Assembly (NCBI RefSeq): GCF_050948175.1
Contig: NW_027490519.1
Location: 96,075 to 160,074 of the forward strand
Direction of reading: 5' to 3'
Source of the DNA: Xylocopa sonorina
Lineage: Eukaryota > Arthropoda > Insecta > Hymenoptera > Apidae
Length of the DNA: 64,000 nt
Part shown: positions 1-10,100 of the stretch, piece by piece
Numbering within the stretch: position 1 is the first letter of the stretch
Layout of the letters: every line of letters starts with the position of its first letter
Position numbers and translations under genes: made by a program
Notes under the pieces: model-generated
What the model saw: the letters and a program-made list of their open reading frames with translations, nothing else
What the model was told of the DNA's origin: nothing
The model's database searches: none

Positions 1-1817
1 AGGAAGTATCGCATTTACTTTCATTTGAATCGTAGACGAGGAATGCATAACACTTCGCAATGAATATTATATCTTACCATGATACATAGAAATGAGATGC
101 GATATCGCGTTTTAAGAAGCATTAGAACACTATTGCTACGATAGGTAGACATCTGCAAATGCTATTTCCTTGCAAGGAAGTATCGCATTTACTTTCATTT
201 GAATCGTAGACGAGGAATGCATAACACTTCGCAATGAATATTATATCTTACCATGATACATAGAAATGAGATGCGATATCGCGTTTTAAGAATCATTAGA
301 ACACTATTGCTACGATAGGTAGACATCTGCAAATGCTATTTCCTTGCAAGGAAGTATCGCATTTACTTTCATTTGAATCGTAGACGAGGAATGCATAACA
401 TTTCGCAATGAATATTATATCTTACCATGAAACATAGAAATGAGATGCGATATCGCGTTTTAAGAAGCATTAGAAATCTATTGCTACGATACCTAGACAT
501 CTGCAGACGCTATATCCTAGCAAGGAAGTGTCGCATTTACATTCATTTGAAGTGTAGACGAGGAATACATGATACTTCGCAAATCATATTATATCTTACC
601 ATGAAGCATAGAAATGAGATGCGATATCGCGTTTTAAGAATCATTAGAACACTATTGCTACGATAGGTAGACATCTGCAAATGCTATTTCCTTGCAAGGA
701 AGTATCGCATTTACTTTCATTTGAATCGTAGACGAGGAATGCATAACATTTCGCAATGAATATTATATCTTACCATGAAACATAGAAATGAGATGCGATA
801 TCGCGTTTAAGAAGCATTAGAAATCTATTGCTACGATACCTAGACATCTGCAGACGCTATATCCTAGCAAGGAAGTGTCGCATTTACATTCATTTGAAGT
901 GTAGACGAGGAATACATAACACTTCGCAAATCATATTATATCTTACCATGAAACATAGTAATGAGATGCGATATCGTGTTTTAAGAAGCATTAGAACTCT
1001 ATTGCTACGACACGTAGACACCTGCAAACGCTATTTCCTTGCAAGGAAGTGTTGCATTTACTTTCATTTGAATCGTAGACGAGGAATGCATAACACTTCG
1101 CAATGTATATTATATCTTATGATGAAACATAGATATGAGATGCAATATCTCGTTTTAAGAAGCATTTGAACTCTATTGCTTCGATACGTAGACATTTGCA
1201 AACGCTATTTCCCTGCAAGGAAGTGTCGCATTTACATTCATTTGAAGTGTAGACGAGGAATACATGACACTTCGCAAATGATATTATATCTTACCATGAA
1301 ACATAGAAATGAGATGCGATATCGCGTTCTAAGAAGCATCAGAAATCCATTGCTACGATACGTAGACATCTGCGGACGCTATTTCCTTGCAAGGAAGTGT
1401 CGCATTTACATTCATTTGAATCGTAGACGAGGAATGCATAGCACTTCGCAATGAATACTATATCTTATCATGAAACATAGATATGAGATGCAATATCTCG
1501 TTTTAAGAAGCATTTGAACTCTGTTGCTTCGATACGTAGACATCTGCAAACGCTATTTCCTTGCAAGGAAGTGTCGCATTTACATTCATTTGAATCGTAG
1601 GCGAGGAATGCATAACACTTCGCAAATCATAATACATCTTACCATGAAACGTAGAAATGAGATGCGATATCGCGTTTTAAGAAGCATTAGAACTCTATTG
1701 CTACGATACCCAGACATCTGCAGACGCTATTTCCTAACAAGGAAGTGTCGCATTTACATTCATTTGATGTGTAGACGAGGAATACATGACACTTAGCAAA
1801 TCATCTTATATCTTACC

Positions 1818-3209
1818 ATGAAACATAGAAATGAGATGCGATATCGCGTTTTAGGAAGCATTAGAAAGCTATTGCTACGATACGTAGACATCTGCAAACG
1901 CTATATCCGAGCGAGGAAGTATCGCATTCACATTCATTTGAAGTGTAGACGAGGAATACATAACCCTTCGCAAATCATGTTATATCTTACCATGAAACAT
2001 AGAAATGAGATGCGATATCGCGTTTTAAGAAGCATTAGAACTCTATTGCTACGATACCTAGACATCTGCAAACGCTATTTCCTAGCGAGCAAGTGTCGCA
2101 TTCACTGTCATGTGAAGTGTAGACGAGGAATACATGACACTTCGCAAATCTTATTATATCTTACCATGAAACATAGTAATGAGATGCGATATCGTGTTTT
2201 AAGAAGCATTAGAACTCTATTGCTACGACACGTAGACACCTGCAAACGCTATTTCCTTGCAAGGAAGTGTCGCATTTACATTCATTTGAAGTGTAGACGA
2301 GGAATACATGACACTTCGCAAATCATATTATATCTTACCATGAAACATAGAAATGAGATGCGATATCGCGTTCTAAGAAGCATCAGAAATCCATTGCTAC
2401 GATACGTAGACATCTGCAGACGCTATTTCCTTGCAAGGAAGTGTCGCATTTACATTCATTTGATGTGTAGACGAGGAATACATGACACTTAGCAAATCAT
2501 CTTATATCTTACCATGAAACATAGAAATGAGATGCGATATCGCGTTTTAGGAAGCATTAGAAAGCTATTGCTACGATACGTAGACATCTGCAAACGCTAT
2601 ATCCTAGCGAGGAAGTATCGCATTCACATTCATTTGAAGTGTAGACGAGGAATACATAACCCTTCGCAAATCATGTTATATCTTACCATGAAACATAGAA
2701 ATGAGATGCGATATCGCGTTTTAAGAAGCATTAGAACTCTATTGCTACGATACCTAGACATCTGCAAACGCTATTTCCTAGCGAGCAAGTGTCGCATTCA
2801 CTGTCATTTGAAGTGTAGACGAGGAATACATGACACTTCGCAAATCTTATTATATCTTACCATGAAACATAGTAATGAGATGCGATATCGTGTTTTAAGA
2901 AGCATTAGAACTCTATTGCTACGACACGTAGACACCTGCAAACGCTATTTCCTTGCAAGGAAGTGTCGCATTTACATTCATTTGAAGTGTAGACGAGGAA
3001 TACATGACACTTCGCAAATCATATTATATCTTACCATGAAACATAGAAATGAGATGCGATATCGCGTTCTAAGAAGCATCAGAAATCCATTGCTACGATA
3101 CGTAGACATCTGCAGACGCTATTTCCTTGCAAGGAAGTGTCGCATTTACATTCATTTGATGTGTAGACGAGGAATACATAGCACTTCGCAAATCATATTA
3201 TATCTTACC
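1818..3209 (+). repeat. Four-monomer (696 bp) tandem duplication in the satellite
   Basis: The block 1818-2513 is repeated as 2514-3209 with an offset of exactly 696 bp (4 x 174). Four successive, mutually different monomers recur in the same order. Shared rare variants include TCGCATTCACTGTCAT (about 2096 and 2792), CACGTAGACACCTGC (about 2229 and 2925) and GTTCTAAGAAGCATCAG (about 2370 and 3066). The copies differ at only a few bases, for example TATCCGAGCG against TATCCTAGCG, and separate in the last 40 or so bases. This is a short higher-order repeat produced by unequal exchange or a similar process. Confidence 0.85.
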
Positions 3210-5539
3210 ATGAAACATAGAAATGAGATGCGATATCGCGTTTTAAGAAGCATTGGAACCCTATTGCTTCGATACGTAGACATCTGCAAACGCTATTTCC
3301 TTCTAAGGAAGTGTCGCATTTACATTCATTTGAAGTGTAGACGAGGAATACATAACACTTCGCAAATCATATTATATCTTACCATGAAACATAGAAATGA
3401 GATGCGATATCGCGTTTTAAGAAGCATTAGAACTCTATTGCTACGATAGGTAGACATCTGCAATCGCTATTTCCTTGCAAGGAAGTGTCGCATTTACATT
3501 CATTTGAGGTGTACACGAGGTATACATAGCACTTCGCAAATCATGTTATATCTTACCATGAAACATAGAAATGAGATGCGATATCGCGTTTTAAGAAGCA
3601 TTAGAACTCTATTACTACGATAGGTAGACATCTGCAATCGCTATTTCCTTGCAAGGAAGTGTCGCATTTACATTCATTTGAATCGTAGACGAGGAATGCA
3701 TAACACTTGGCAATGAATACTATATCTTATCATGAAACATAGATATGAGATGCAATATCTCGTTTTAAGAAGCATTAGAACACTATTGCTACGATAGGTA
3801 GACATCTGCAAATGCTATTTCCTTGCAAGGAAGTATCGCATTTACTTTCATTTGAATCGTAGACGAGGAATGCATAACACTTCGCAATGAATATTATATC
3901 TTACCATGATACATAGAAATGAGATGCGATATCGCGTTTTAAGAATCATTAGAACACTATTGCTACGATAGGTAGACATCTGCAAATGCTATTTCCTTGC
4001 AAGGAAGTATCGCATTTACTTTCATTTGAATCGTAGACGAGGAATGCATAACATTTCGCAATGAATATTATATCTTACCATGAAACATAGAAATGAGATG
4101 CGATATCGCGTTTTAAGAAGCATTAGAAATCTATTGCTACGATACCTAGACATCTGCAGACGCTATATCCTAGCAAGGAAGTGTCGCATTTACATTCATT
4201 TGAAGTGTAGACGAGGAATACATAACACTTCGCAAATCATATTATATCTTACCATGAAACATAGAAATGAGATGCGATATCGCGTTTTAAGAAGCATTAG
4301 AACTCTATTACTACGATAGGTAGACATCTGCAATCGCTATTTCCTTGCAAGGAAGTGTCGCATTTACATTCATTTGAATCGTAGACGAGGAATGCATAAC
4401 ACTTCGCAATGAATATTATATCTTACCATGATACATAGAAATGAGATGCGATATCGCGTTTTAAGAAGCATTAGAACACTATTGCTACGATAGGTAGACA
4501 TCTGCAAATGCTATTTCCTTGCAAGGAAGTATCGCATTTACTTTCATTTGAATCGTAGACGAGGAATGCATAACACTTCGCAATGAATATTATATCTTAC
4601 CATGATACATAGAAATGAGATGCGAAATCGCGTTTTAAGAAGCATTAGAACTCTATTACTACGATAGGTAGACATCTGCAATCGCTATTTCCTTGCAAGG
4701 AAGTGTCGCATTTACATTCATTTGAATCGTAGACGAGGAATGCATAACACTTCGCAATGAATATTATATCTTACCATGATACATAGAAATGAGATGCGAT
4801 ATCGCGTTTTAAGAAGCATTAGAACACTATTGCTACGATAGGTAGACATCTGCAAATGCTATTTCCTTGCAAGGAAGTATCGCATTTACTTTCATTTGAA
4901 TCGTAGACGAGGAATGCATAACACTTCGCAATGAATATTATATCTTACCATGATACATAGAAATGAGATGCGAAATCGCGTTTTAAGAATTATAAGAACT
5001 CTATTGCTACGATACGTAGACATCTGCAAACGCTATTTCCTTGCAAGGAAGTGTCGCATTTACTTTCATTTGAATCGTAGACGAGGAATGCATAACACTT
5101 CGCAATGAATATTATATCATATCATGAAACATAGATATGAGATGCAGTATCTCGTTTTAAGAAGCATTTGAACTCTATTGCTTCGATACGTAGACATCTG
5201 CAAACGCAATTTCCTTACAAGGAAGTGTCGCATTTACATTAATTTGAAGTGTAGACGAGGAATACATAACACTTCGCAAATCATATTACATCTTACCATG
5301 AAACATAGAAATGAGATGCGATATCGCGTTTTAAGAAGCATTAAAACTCTATTGCTACGATACCTAGACATCTGCAGACGCTATTTCCTAGCAAGGAAGT
5401 GTCGCATTTACATTCATTTGAAGTGTAGACAAGGAATACATAACACTTCGCAAATCATATTATATCTTACCATGAAACATAGAAATGAGATGCGATATCG
5501 CGTTTTAAGAAGCATTGCAAATCTATTGCTACGATACGT

Positions 5540-5543
5540 AGAC
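5540..5543. repeat. Target-site duplication AGAC, left copy
   Basis: AGAC at 5540-5543 directly precedes the element's TGTAACGTC terminus and is repeated as AGAC at 7141-7144 directly after its end. An uninterrupted monomer reads CGTAGACATCTGC here. Removing 5544-7140 plus one AGAC restores that reading. A 4-bp duplication is typical of Ty3/Gypsy-type integration. Confidence 0.85.
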
Positions 5544-5544
5544 T

Positions 5545-5835
5545 GTAACGTCAGGCGTACCGCCTGCCACCCTCCGGCGTCCACCTCATCATCCCCAGCA
5601 TCCGTATCCGGAGCCCCTGCACACGGGCCACCCGCCGACTCGCCGTCCCTACAGAAGGAGACAAAGATACGAGAGGGAAGAAGGATGCAGCATGCCGCGC
5701 CCACGCGCGATCTCCACACACGAGGGGGAGGACTTTACCCCGTATTACGAGGGCGAGGAGCTCTCCGACACGTACTGGGTCGAATCCCCAGCGATCACGA
5801 AGCCCTATACGTACTTCTCGTACATATGGGACTAG
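5545..5835 (+). pseudogene. Possible 3' tail of a retrotransposon polyprotein overlapping the LTR
   Basis: One frame is open from the first codon inside the LTR (GTA, 5545) to TAG at 5833-5835, giving 96 sense codons. The satellite side has an in-frame TAG at 5539-5541, so the frame belongs to the element. The translation begins with a proline/histidine-rich stretch (residues 5-31), continues through an arginine-rich patch (33-44), and ends in an acidic, tyrosine- and tryptophan-rich tail closing with ...YTYFSYIWD. The first ATG is at 5692 and would give only 47 residues. In some LTR retrotransposons the last polyprotein codons run into the 3' LTR, and a solo LTR would keep just such a tail. 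I recognise no domain. This region is G+C-rich and other frames, including antisense ones, are also open, so chance is a real alternative. Here it would be a non-functional remnant. Confidence 0.35.
5552..5566. other. Perfect 6-bp inverted repeat near the LTR start
   Basis: CAGGCG-TAC-CGCCTG forms a 15-bp inverted repeat eight bases inside the LTR's left end. It could be a hairpin or a binding site. No function is visible from the sequence alone. Confidence 0.6.
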
Positions 5836-5990
5836 GATAAGCACACTACTCATATATGTACATACACACCGACACACACCTAGATTTAAGTGAATATATG
5901 TATATATTTCATTCATGCACGGTTATGTTCCGTTGCACTCGCGCGCACACTCGACGCTCGCGGCTCGCGCTTAACGCGGACCGCACCCCA

Positions 5991-6066
5991 CTCCGAACGG
6001 CCGCCCCACCACGAGGGCCGAGCGGCCGCCCTACTCCGACCGTCCGCCCCACCGCGAGGGCCCAGC
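5991..6066 (+). repeat. Imperfect 33-bp direct repeat in the G+C-rich part of the LTR
   Basis: Two 33-bp copies, 5991-6023 and 6034-6066 (offset 43), differ at four positions. Both contain CCGCCCCACC and GCGAGGG or ACGAGGG. They lie in a very G+C-rich stretch (about 5940-6110) just upstream of the predicted transcription start, a position where LTR enhancer repeats are often found. Enhancer function is inference. Confidence 0.7.
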
Positions 6067-6116
6067 GACTCGCGGGCCGCGCGACCCGAGGAGGTCGCGG
6101 ACGCGAGATCCGAGAG

Positions 6117-6150
6117 TCAGTTCCTATCTCATCTCCGAACCGAAGAGTTC
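6117..6150 (+). promoter_or_regulatory. TATA-less Inr + MTE + DPE core promoter of the LTR
   Basis: TCAGTT at 6117-6122 matches the arthropod initiator consensus TCAKTY, with the A at 6119 as +1. Counting from that A, +28 to +32 is AGTTC (6146-6150), a full match to the downstream promoter element RGWYV. Positions +18 to +27 are CGAACCGAAG (6136-6145), matching 9 of 10 bases of the motif ten element CSARCSSAAC. These elements only work at fixed distances, and all three sit at the correct ones. No TATA box lies 25-35 bp upstream, where the sequence is G+C-rich. This marks the U3/R boundary at about 6118/6119 and fixes the LTR's direction as plus. Motif consensuses are from established Drosophila work; use in this organism is inferred. 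Confidence 0.65.
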
Positions 6151-6202
6151 CTATCTCATCTCCGAACCGACGAGTTCCTAACTCGCCTCCAGCATCCGAA
6201 CG
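6120..6202 (+). repeat. 27-bp tandem repeat at the start of R
   Basis: GTTCCTATCTCATCTCCGAA followed by CCGA occurs at 6120-6143 and again, identical, at 6147-6170. A degraded third copy starts at 6173 (GTTCCTAACTCGCCTCC...). The spacing is 27 then 26 bp. The MTE-like and DPE-like bases lie in the repeat, so each copy carries similar downstream promoter sequence. Confidence 0.8.
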
Positions 6203-6519
6203 ATGCACTTTCGGTCCGAGCAATAGGCTCATTCGCAACGAGCAATTAGCTCTAATGCATTCGTCTCTATCCATACTCCCATAGCGGAGTCCATTCGATA
6301 CTTCATACTATTTCTAATTCTCATTGTAATCGTTAGTCAGTAACTTAGAATTTAGTCAAGTGTATCTAGTATAGTGAAATCATAGAATATAGTTTATTTT
6401 TACCAGATTCAAAGTATCTTTATTCGAGTTCAAATACAATTCCTTAATTCTAATCCACGGGTACGCTCGCGATTATTCTAATTCTATATCTCATCTGCGA
6501 TAGTCTTGAGGCTCGACGA
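6203..6519 (+). other. A+T-rich internal part of the LTR, no gene seen
   Basis: From about 6285 to 6480 the LTR turns A+T-rich, in contrast to its G+C-rich first third. The plus strand has no AATAAA; a weak AATACA lies at 6433-6438. The complementary strand shows AATAAA opposite about 6390, but the promoter evidence argues against transcription that way. I see nothing else that can be supported here. Confidence 0.4.
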
Positions 6520-6622
6520 CTAGAGCGAACCAGCGCTTAGTTGCTCCATCCTCACTTCTACCGTGCATAGAATATCTTACGCCCAGGTTGATCCCGGTAA
6601 GCTAGAGCGAACCAACGCTTAG
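6520..6622 (+). repeat. Pair of 21-bp direct repeats in the LTR
   Basis: CTAGAGCGAACC followed by AGCGCTTAG at 6520-6540 recurs at 6602-6622 with one difference (AACGCTTAG). The offset is 82 bp. The intervening 61 bp (6541-6601) show no further match. Role unknown. Confidence 0.7.
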
Positions 6623-7140
6623 CCGCGCCGTACTCGACCGAAGTTCAAGTATTCTCGATGAGCCTTGCACCTCCGACAAAGCGTACACGACGCGCGCGGG
6701 AGGAGAGAGTTTATTCGTCGTCTCGCTCGGGAATACGTAGGTGATGCACCAGAATATTCAATTTCCTGCGTTCGAGTCCTGGTTCCTGTGAAGGAGGTTT
6801 CCTTCGCCGCACGACCCGTACGAGTCGCCATTCGTCAGGGCCAAACGCCGATACCTGCCAGCCGGAGTCAACCCGCCTGGACGCTTATTCCCGTAGACGT
6901 ACATCCGTTCCAGCCGTACGCCGCCGCCATCCCGGTTGCGGATCCAAGGTGCTCCAGGTACCTGGAAAGAGAAATCAGACAGCGGAATCAAGCCTTCGCA
7001 AGGTAAGCTTAGTGTTAACTATCGTTTTATCGAGTCCGAAACGCCAACGAACCCGGTCCGGACGCACTTCGCGTTATTTTCGGGAACGGTTACGACATTG
7101 TGCCACCGTTGCGAGCGCAACCGCACCTCGGGACGTGACA
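6623..7140 (+). other. Distal part of the LTR, no gene seen
   Basis: This stretch of mixed composition leads to the GACGTGACA terminus. Several short open frames cross it on both strands, but none shows protein-like features or a recognisable domain. A GTTCGAGTCC at 6770-6779 resembles a tRNA B box but lacks a matching A box and cloverleaf. Confidence 0.5.
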
Positions 7141-7144
7141 AGAC
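7141..7144. repeat. Target-site duplication AGAC, right copy
   Basis: AGAC immediately follows the element's final CA, and the satellite resumes in register with ATCTGCAAACGC. It pairs with 5540-5543. The first monomer after the insertion has an unusual TTCCTACCGAGG centre. Confidence 0.85.
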
Positions 7145-10100
7145 ATCTGCAAACGCTATTTCCTACCGAGGAAGTGTCGCATTTACATTCATTTGAAGCG
7201 TAGACGAGGAATACATAACACTTCGCAAACCATATTACATCATACCATGAAACATAGAAATGAGATGCGAAATCGCGTTTTAAGAAGCATTAGAACACTA
7301 TTGCTACGATAGGTAGACATCTGCAAATGCTATTTCCTTGCAAGGAAGTATCGCATTTACTTTCATTTGAATCGTAGACGAGGAATGCATAACACTTCGC
7401 AATGAATATTATATCTTACCATGATACATAGAAATGAGATGCGATATCGCGTTTTAAGAAGCATTAGAACACTATTGCTACGATAGGTAGACATCTGCAA
7501 ATGCTATTTCCTTGCAAGGAAGTATCGCATTTACTTTCATTTGAATCGTAGACGAGGAATGCATAACACTTCGCAATGAATATTATATCTTACCATGATA
7601 CATAGAAATGAGATGCGATATCGAGTTTTAAGAATCATTAGAACACTATTGCTACGATAGGTAGACATCTGCAAATGCTATTTCCTTGCAAGGAAGTATC
7701 GCATTTACTTTCATTTGAATCGTAGACGAGGAATGCATAACATTTCGCAATGAATATTATATCTTACCATGAAACATAGAAATGAGATGCGATATCGCGT
7801 TTTAAGAAGCATTAGAAATCTATTGCTACGATACCTAGACATCTGCAGACGCTATATCCTAGCAAGGAAGTGTCGCATTTACATTAATTTGAAGTGTAGA
7901 CGAGGAATACATGATACTTCGCAAATCATATTATATCTTACCATGAAGCATAGAAATGAGATGCGAAATCGCGTTTTAAGAATTATAAGAACTCTATTGC
8001 TACGATACGTAGACATCTGCAAACGCTATTTCCTTGCAAGGAAGTGTCGCATTTACTTTCATTTGAATCGTAGACGAGGAATGCATAACACTTCGCAATG
8101 AATATTATATCATATCATGAAACATAGATATGAGATGCAGTATCTCGTTTTAAGAAGCATTTGAACTCTATTGCTTCGATACGTAGACATCTGCAAACGC
8201 TATTTCCCTGCAAGGAAGTGTCGCATTTACATTCATTTGAGGTGTAGACGAGGAATACATAACACTTCGCAAATCATATTACATCTTACCATGAAACATA
8301 TAAATGAGATGCGATATCGCGTTTTAAGAAGCATTAGAACTCTATTTCCACGATACCTAGACATCTGCAGACGCTATTTCCCAGCAAGGAAGTGTCGCAT
8401 TTACATTCATTTGAAGTGTAGACGAGGAAGACATGACACTTCGCAAATCATATTATATCTTACCATGAAACATAGAAATGAGATGCGATATCGCGTTTTA
8501 AGAAGCATTAGAAATCTATTGCTACGATACGTAGACAACTGCAAACGCTATTTCCTAGCGAGGAAGTGTCGCATTCACATTCATTTGAAGTGTAGACGTG
8601 GAATACATAACACTTCTCAAATCAAATTATATCTTACCATGAAACATAGAAATGAGATGCGATATCGCGTTTTAAGAATCATAAGAACTCTATTGCTACG
8701 ATACGTAGACATCTGCAAACGCTATTTCCTTGCAAGGAAGTGTCGCATTTACTTTCATTTGAATCGAAGACGAGGAATGCATAACACTTCGCAAATCATA
8801 TTATACCTTACCATGAAACATAGAAATGAGATGCGATATCGCTTTTTAAGAATCATAAGAACTCTATTGCTACGATACGTAGACATCTGCAAACGCTATT
8901 TCCTTGCAAGGAAGTGTCGCATTTACATTCATTTGAATCGTAGACGAGGAATGCATAACACTTCGCAAATCATAATACATCTTACCATGAAACGTAGAAA
9001 TGAGATGCGATATCGCGTTTTAAGAAGCATTAGAACTCTATTGCTACGATACCCAGACATCTGCAGACGCTATTTCCTAACAAGGAAGTATCGCATTTAC
9101 ATTCATTTGAAGTGTAGACGAGGAATACATGACACTTAGCAAATCATATTATATCTTACCATGAAACATAGAAATGAGATGCGATATCGCTTTTTAAGAA
9201 TCATAATAACTCTATTGCTACGATACGTAGACATCTGCAAACGCTATTTCCCTGCAAGGAAGTGTCGCATTTACATTCATTTGAGGTGTAGACGAGGAAT
9301 ACATAGCACTTCGCAAATCATATTATATCTTACCATGAAACATAGAAATGAGATGCGATATCGCCGTTTTAAGAAGCATTAGAAATCTATTGCTACGATA
9401 CGTAGACATCTGCAAACGCTATTTCCTAGCGAGGAAGTATCGCATTCACATTCATTTGAAGTGTACACGAGGAATACATAACACTTCGCAAATCATGTTA
9501 TATCTTACCATGAAACATAGAAATGAGATGCGATATCGCGTTTTAAGAATCATATGAACTCTATTGCTACGATACGTAGACATCTGCAAACGCTATTTCC
9601 TTGCAAGGAAGTGTCACATTTACTTTCATTTGAATCGTAGACGAGGAATGCATAACACTTCGCAATGAATATTATATCTTATCATGAAACATAGATATTA
9701 GATGCAATATCTCGTTTTAAGAAGCATTGGAACTCTATTGCTACGATACTTATACATCTGCAGACGCTATTTCCTAGCGAGGAAGTGTCGCATTTACATT
9801 CATTTGAGGTGTAGACGAGGAATACATAGCACTTCGCAAATCATATTATATCTTACCATGAAACATAGAAATGAGATGCGACATCGCCGTTTTATGAAGC
9901 ATTAGAAATCTATTGCCACGATACGTAGACATCTGCAAACGCTATTTCCTAGCGAGGAAGTATCACCATTCACATTCATTTGAAGTGTAGACGAGGTATA
10001 CATAACACTTCGCAAATCATGTTATATCTTACCATGAAACATAGAAATGAGATGCGATATCGCGTTTTAAGAAGCATTAGAAAGCTATTGCTACGATACG

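Larger units (their letters stand above)
1..5543 (+). repeat. 174-bp satellite array, left segment
   Basis: About 32 head-to-tail monomers of 174 bp fill this stretch. The period shows at once: the phrase AGGAAGTATCGCATTTACTT begins at 1, recurs at 175, and recurs every 174 bp after that with point differences. Each copy contains the landmarks GCGATATCGCG (or a variant), CTATTGCTACGATA, TTCCTTGCAAGGAA, TCGCATTTAC, GTAGACGAGGAAT and ACTTCGCAA. All copies point the same way. A subfamily with AATGCTATTTCC, TTACTTTCATTTGAATCG and CATGATACATAG dominates 1-430 and 3.75-4.95 kb. Another copy type is missing one T in the CGCGTTTTAAG run (near 809). The array begins before base 1 and is interrupted at 5543 by the LTR insertion. 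I see no gene here. Centromeric or pericentromeric location is inferred from monomer size and array length only. Confidence 0.97.
5544..7140 (+). mobile_element. Solo LTR of a Ty3/Gypsy-like retrotransposon inserted in the satellite
   Basis: This 1597-bp block shares nothing with the satellite. It starts TGTAACGTC and ends GACGTGACA, an imperfect 9-bp terminal inverted repeat (8 of 9) with the canonical TG...CA ends of LTRs. It is flanked by AGAC on both sides. The satellite phase confirms the insertion: the ATG landmark at 4080 and its equivalent at 7769 are 3689 bp apart, which is 12 x 174 + 1601. No long direct repeat joins its two ends, and there is no reverse transcriptase, integrase or gag. 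So it is one LTR left after LTR-LTR recombination, not a complete element. Plus-strand orientation is supported by an Inr/MTE/DPE promoter at 6117-6150 and by an open frame entering from the left edge. U3 would be 5544-6118, with R/U5 after it. No clear AATAAA is visible downstream of the Inr on this strand. Family assignment rests on the 4-bp duplication and is tentative. A non-autonomous DNA transposon is the main alternative. Confidence 0.75.

Noticed and set aside
427..5540. Many Arg-rich open frames of 60-311 codons on the plus strand
   Set aside because: They are the same 58-codon satellite frame read through successive monomers. They start and stop wherever a monomer variant gains or loses a stop, and the same is true from 7.7 to 64 kb. 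No gene structure or protein domain is visible.
5551..5916. Antisense 121-codon open frame at the left end of the LTR
   Set aside because: The region is G+C-rich and open in several frames. This one has no recognisable domain and runs against the promoter direction.
5856..6284. Overlapping open frames on both strands in the G+C-rich LTR region (5856-6284, 5890-6249, 5909-6274 minus)
   Set aside because: Low-complexity Arg/Pro/Ala-rich translations over internal repeats, overlapping the predicted promoter. Explained by base composition.
6770..6779. tRNA-like B box GTTCGAGTCC, possible tRNA or SINE
   Set aside because: The flanking T-stem pairs poorly and no A box or acceptor stem is found at the expected distance upstream.
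5544..7140. DNA transposon or MITE with 9-bp terminal inverted repeats and 4-bp target duplication
   Set aside because: Not fully excluded, but TG...CA ends, the Inr/MTE/DPE promoter and the edge-entering frame fit an LTR better, and no transposase or longer inverted repeats are present.
6619..7203. Short open frames in the distal LTR (6619-6831 minus, 6665-7006, 6758-6991 minus, 6936-7196, 6949-7203)
   Set aside because: Mutually overlapping, no domain, and the last two run across the LTR end into satellite, which real genes would not share.
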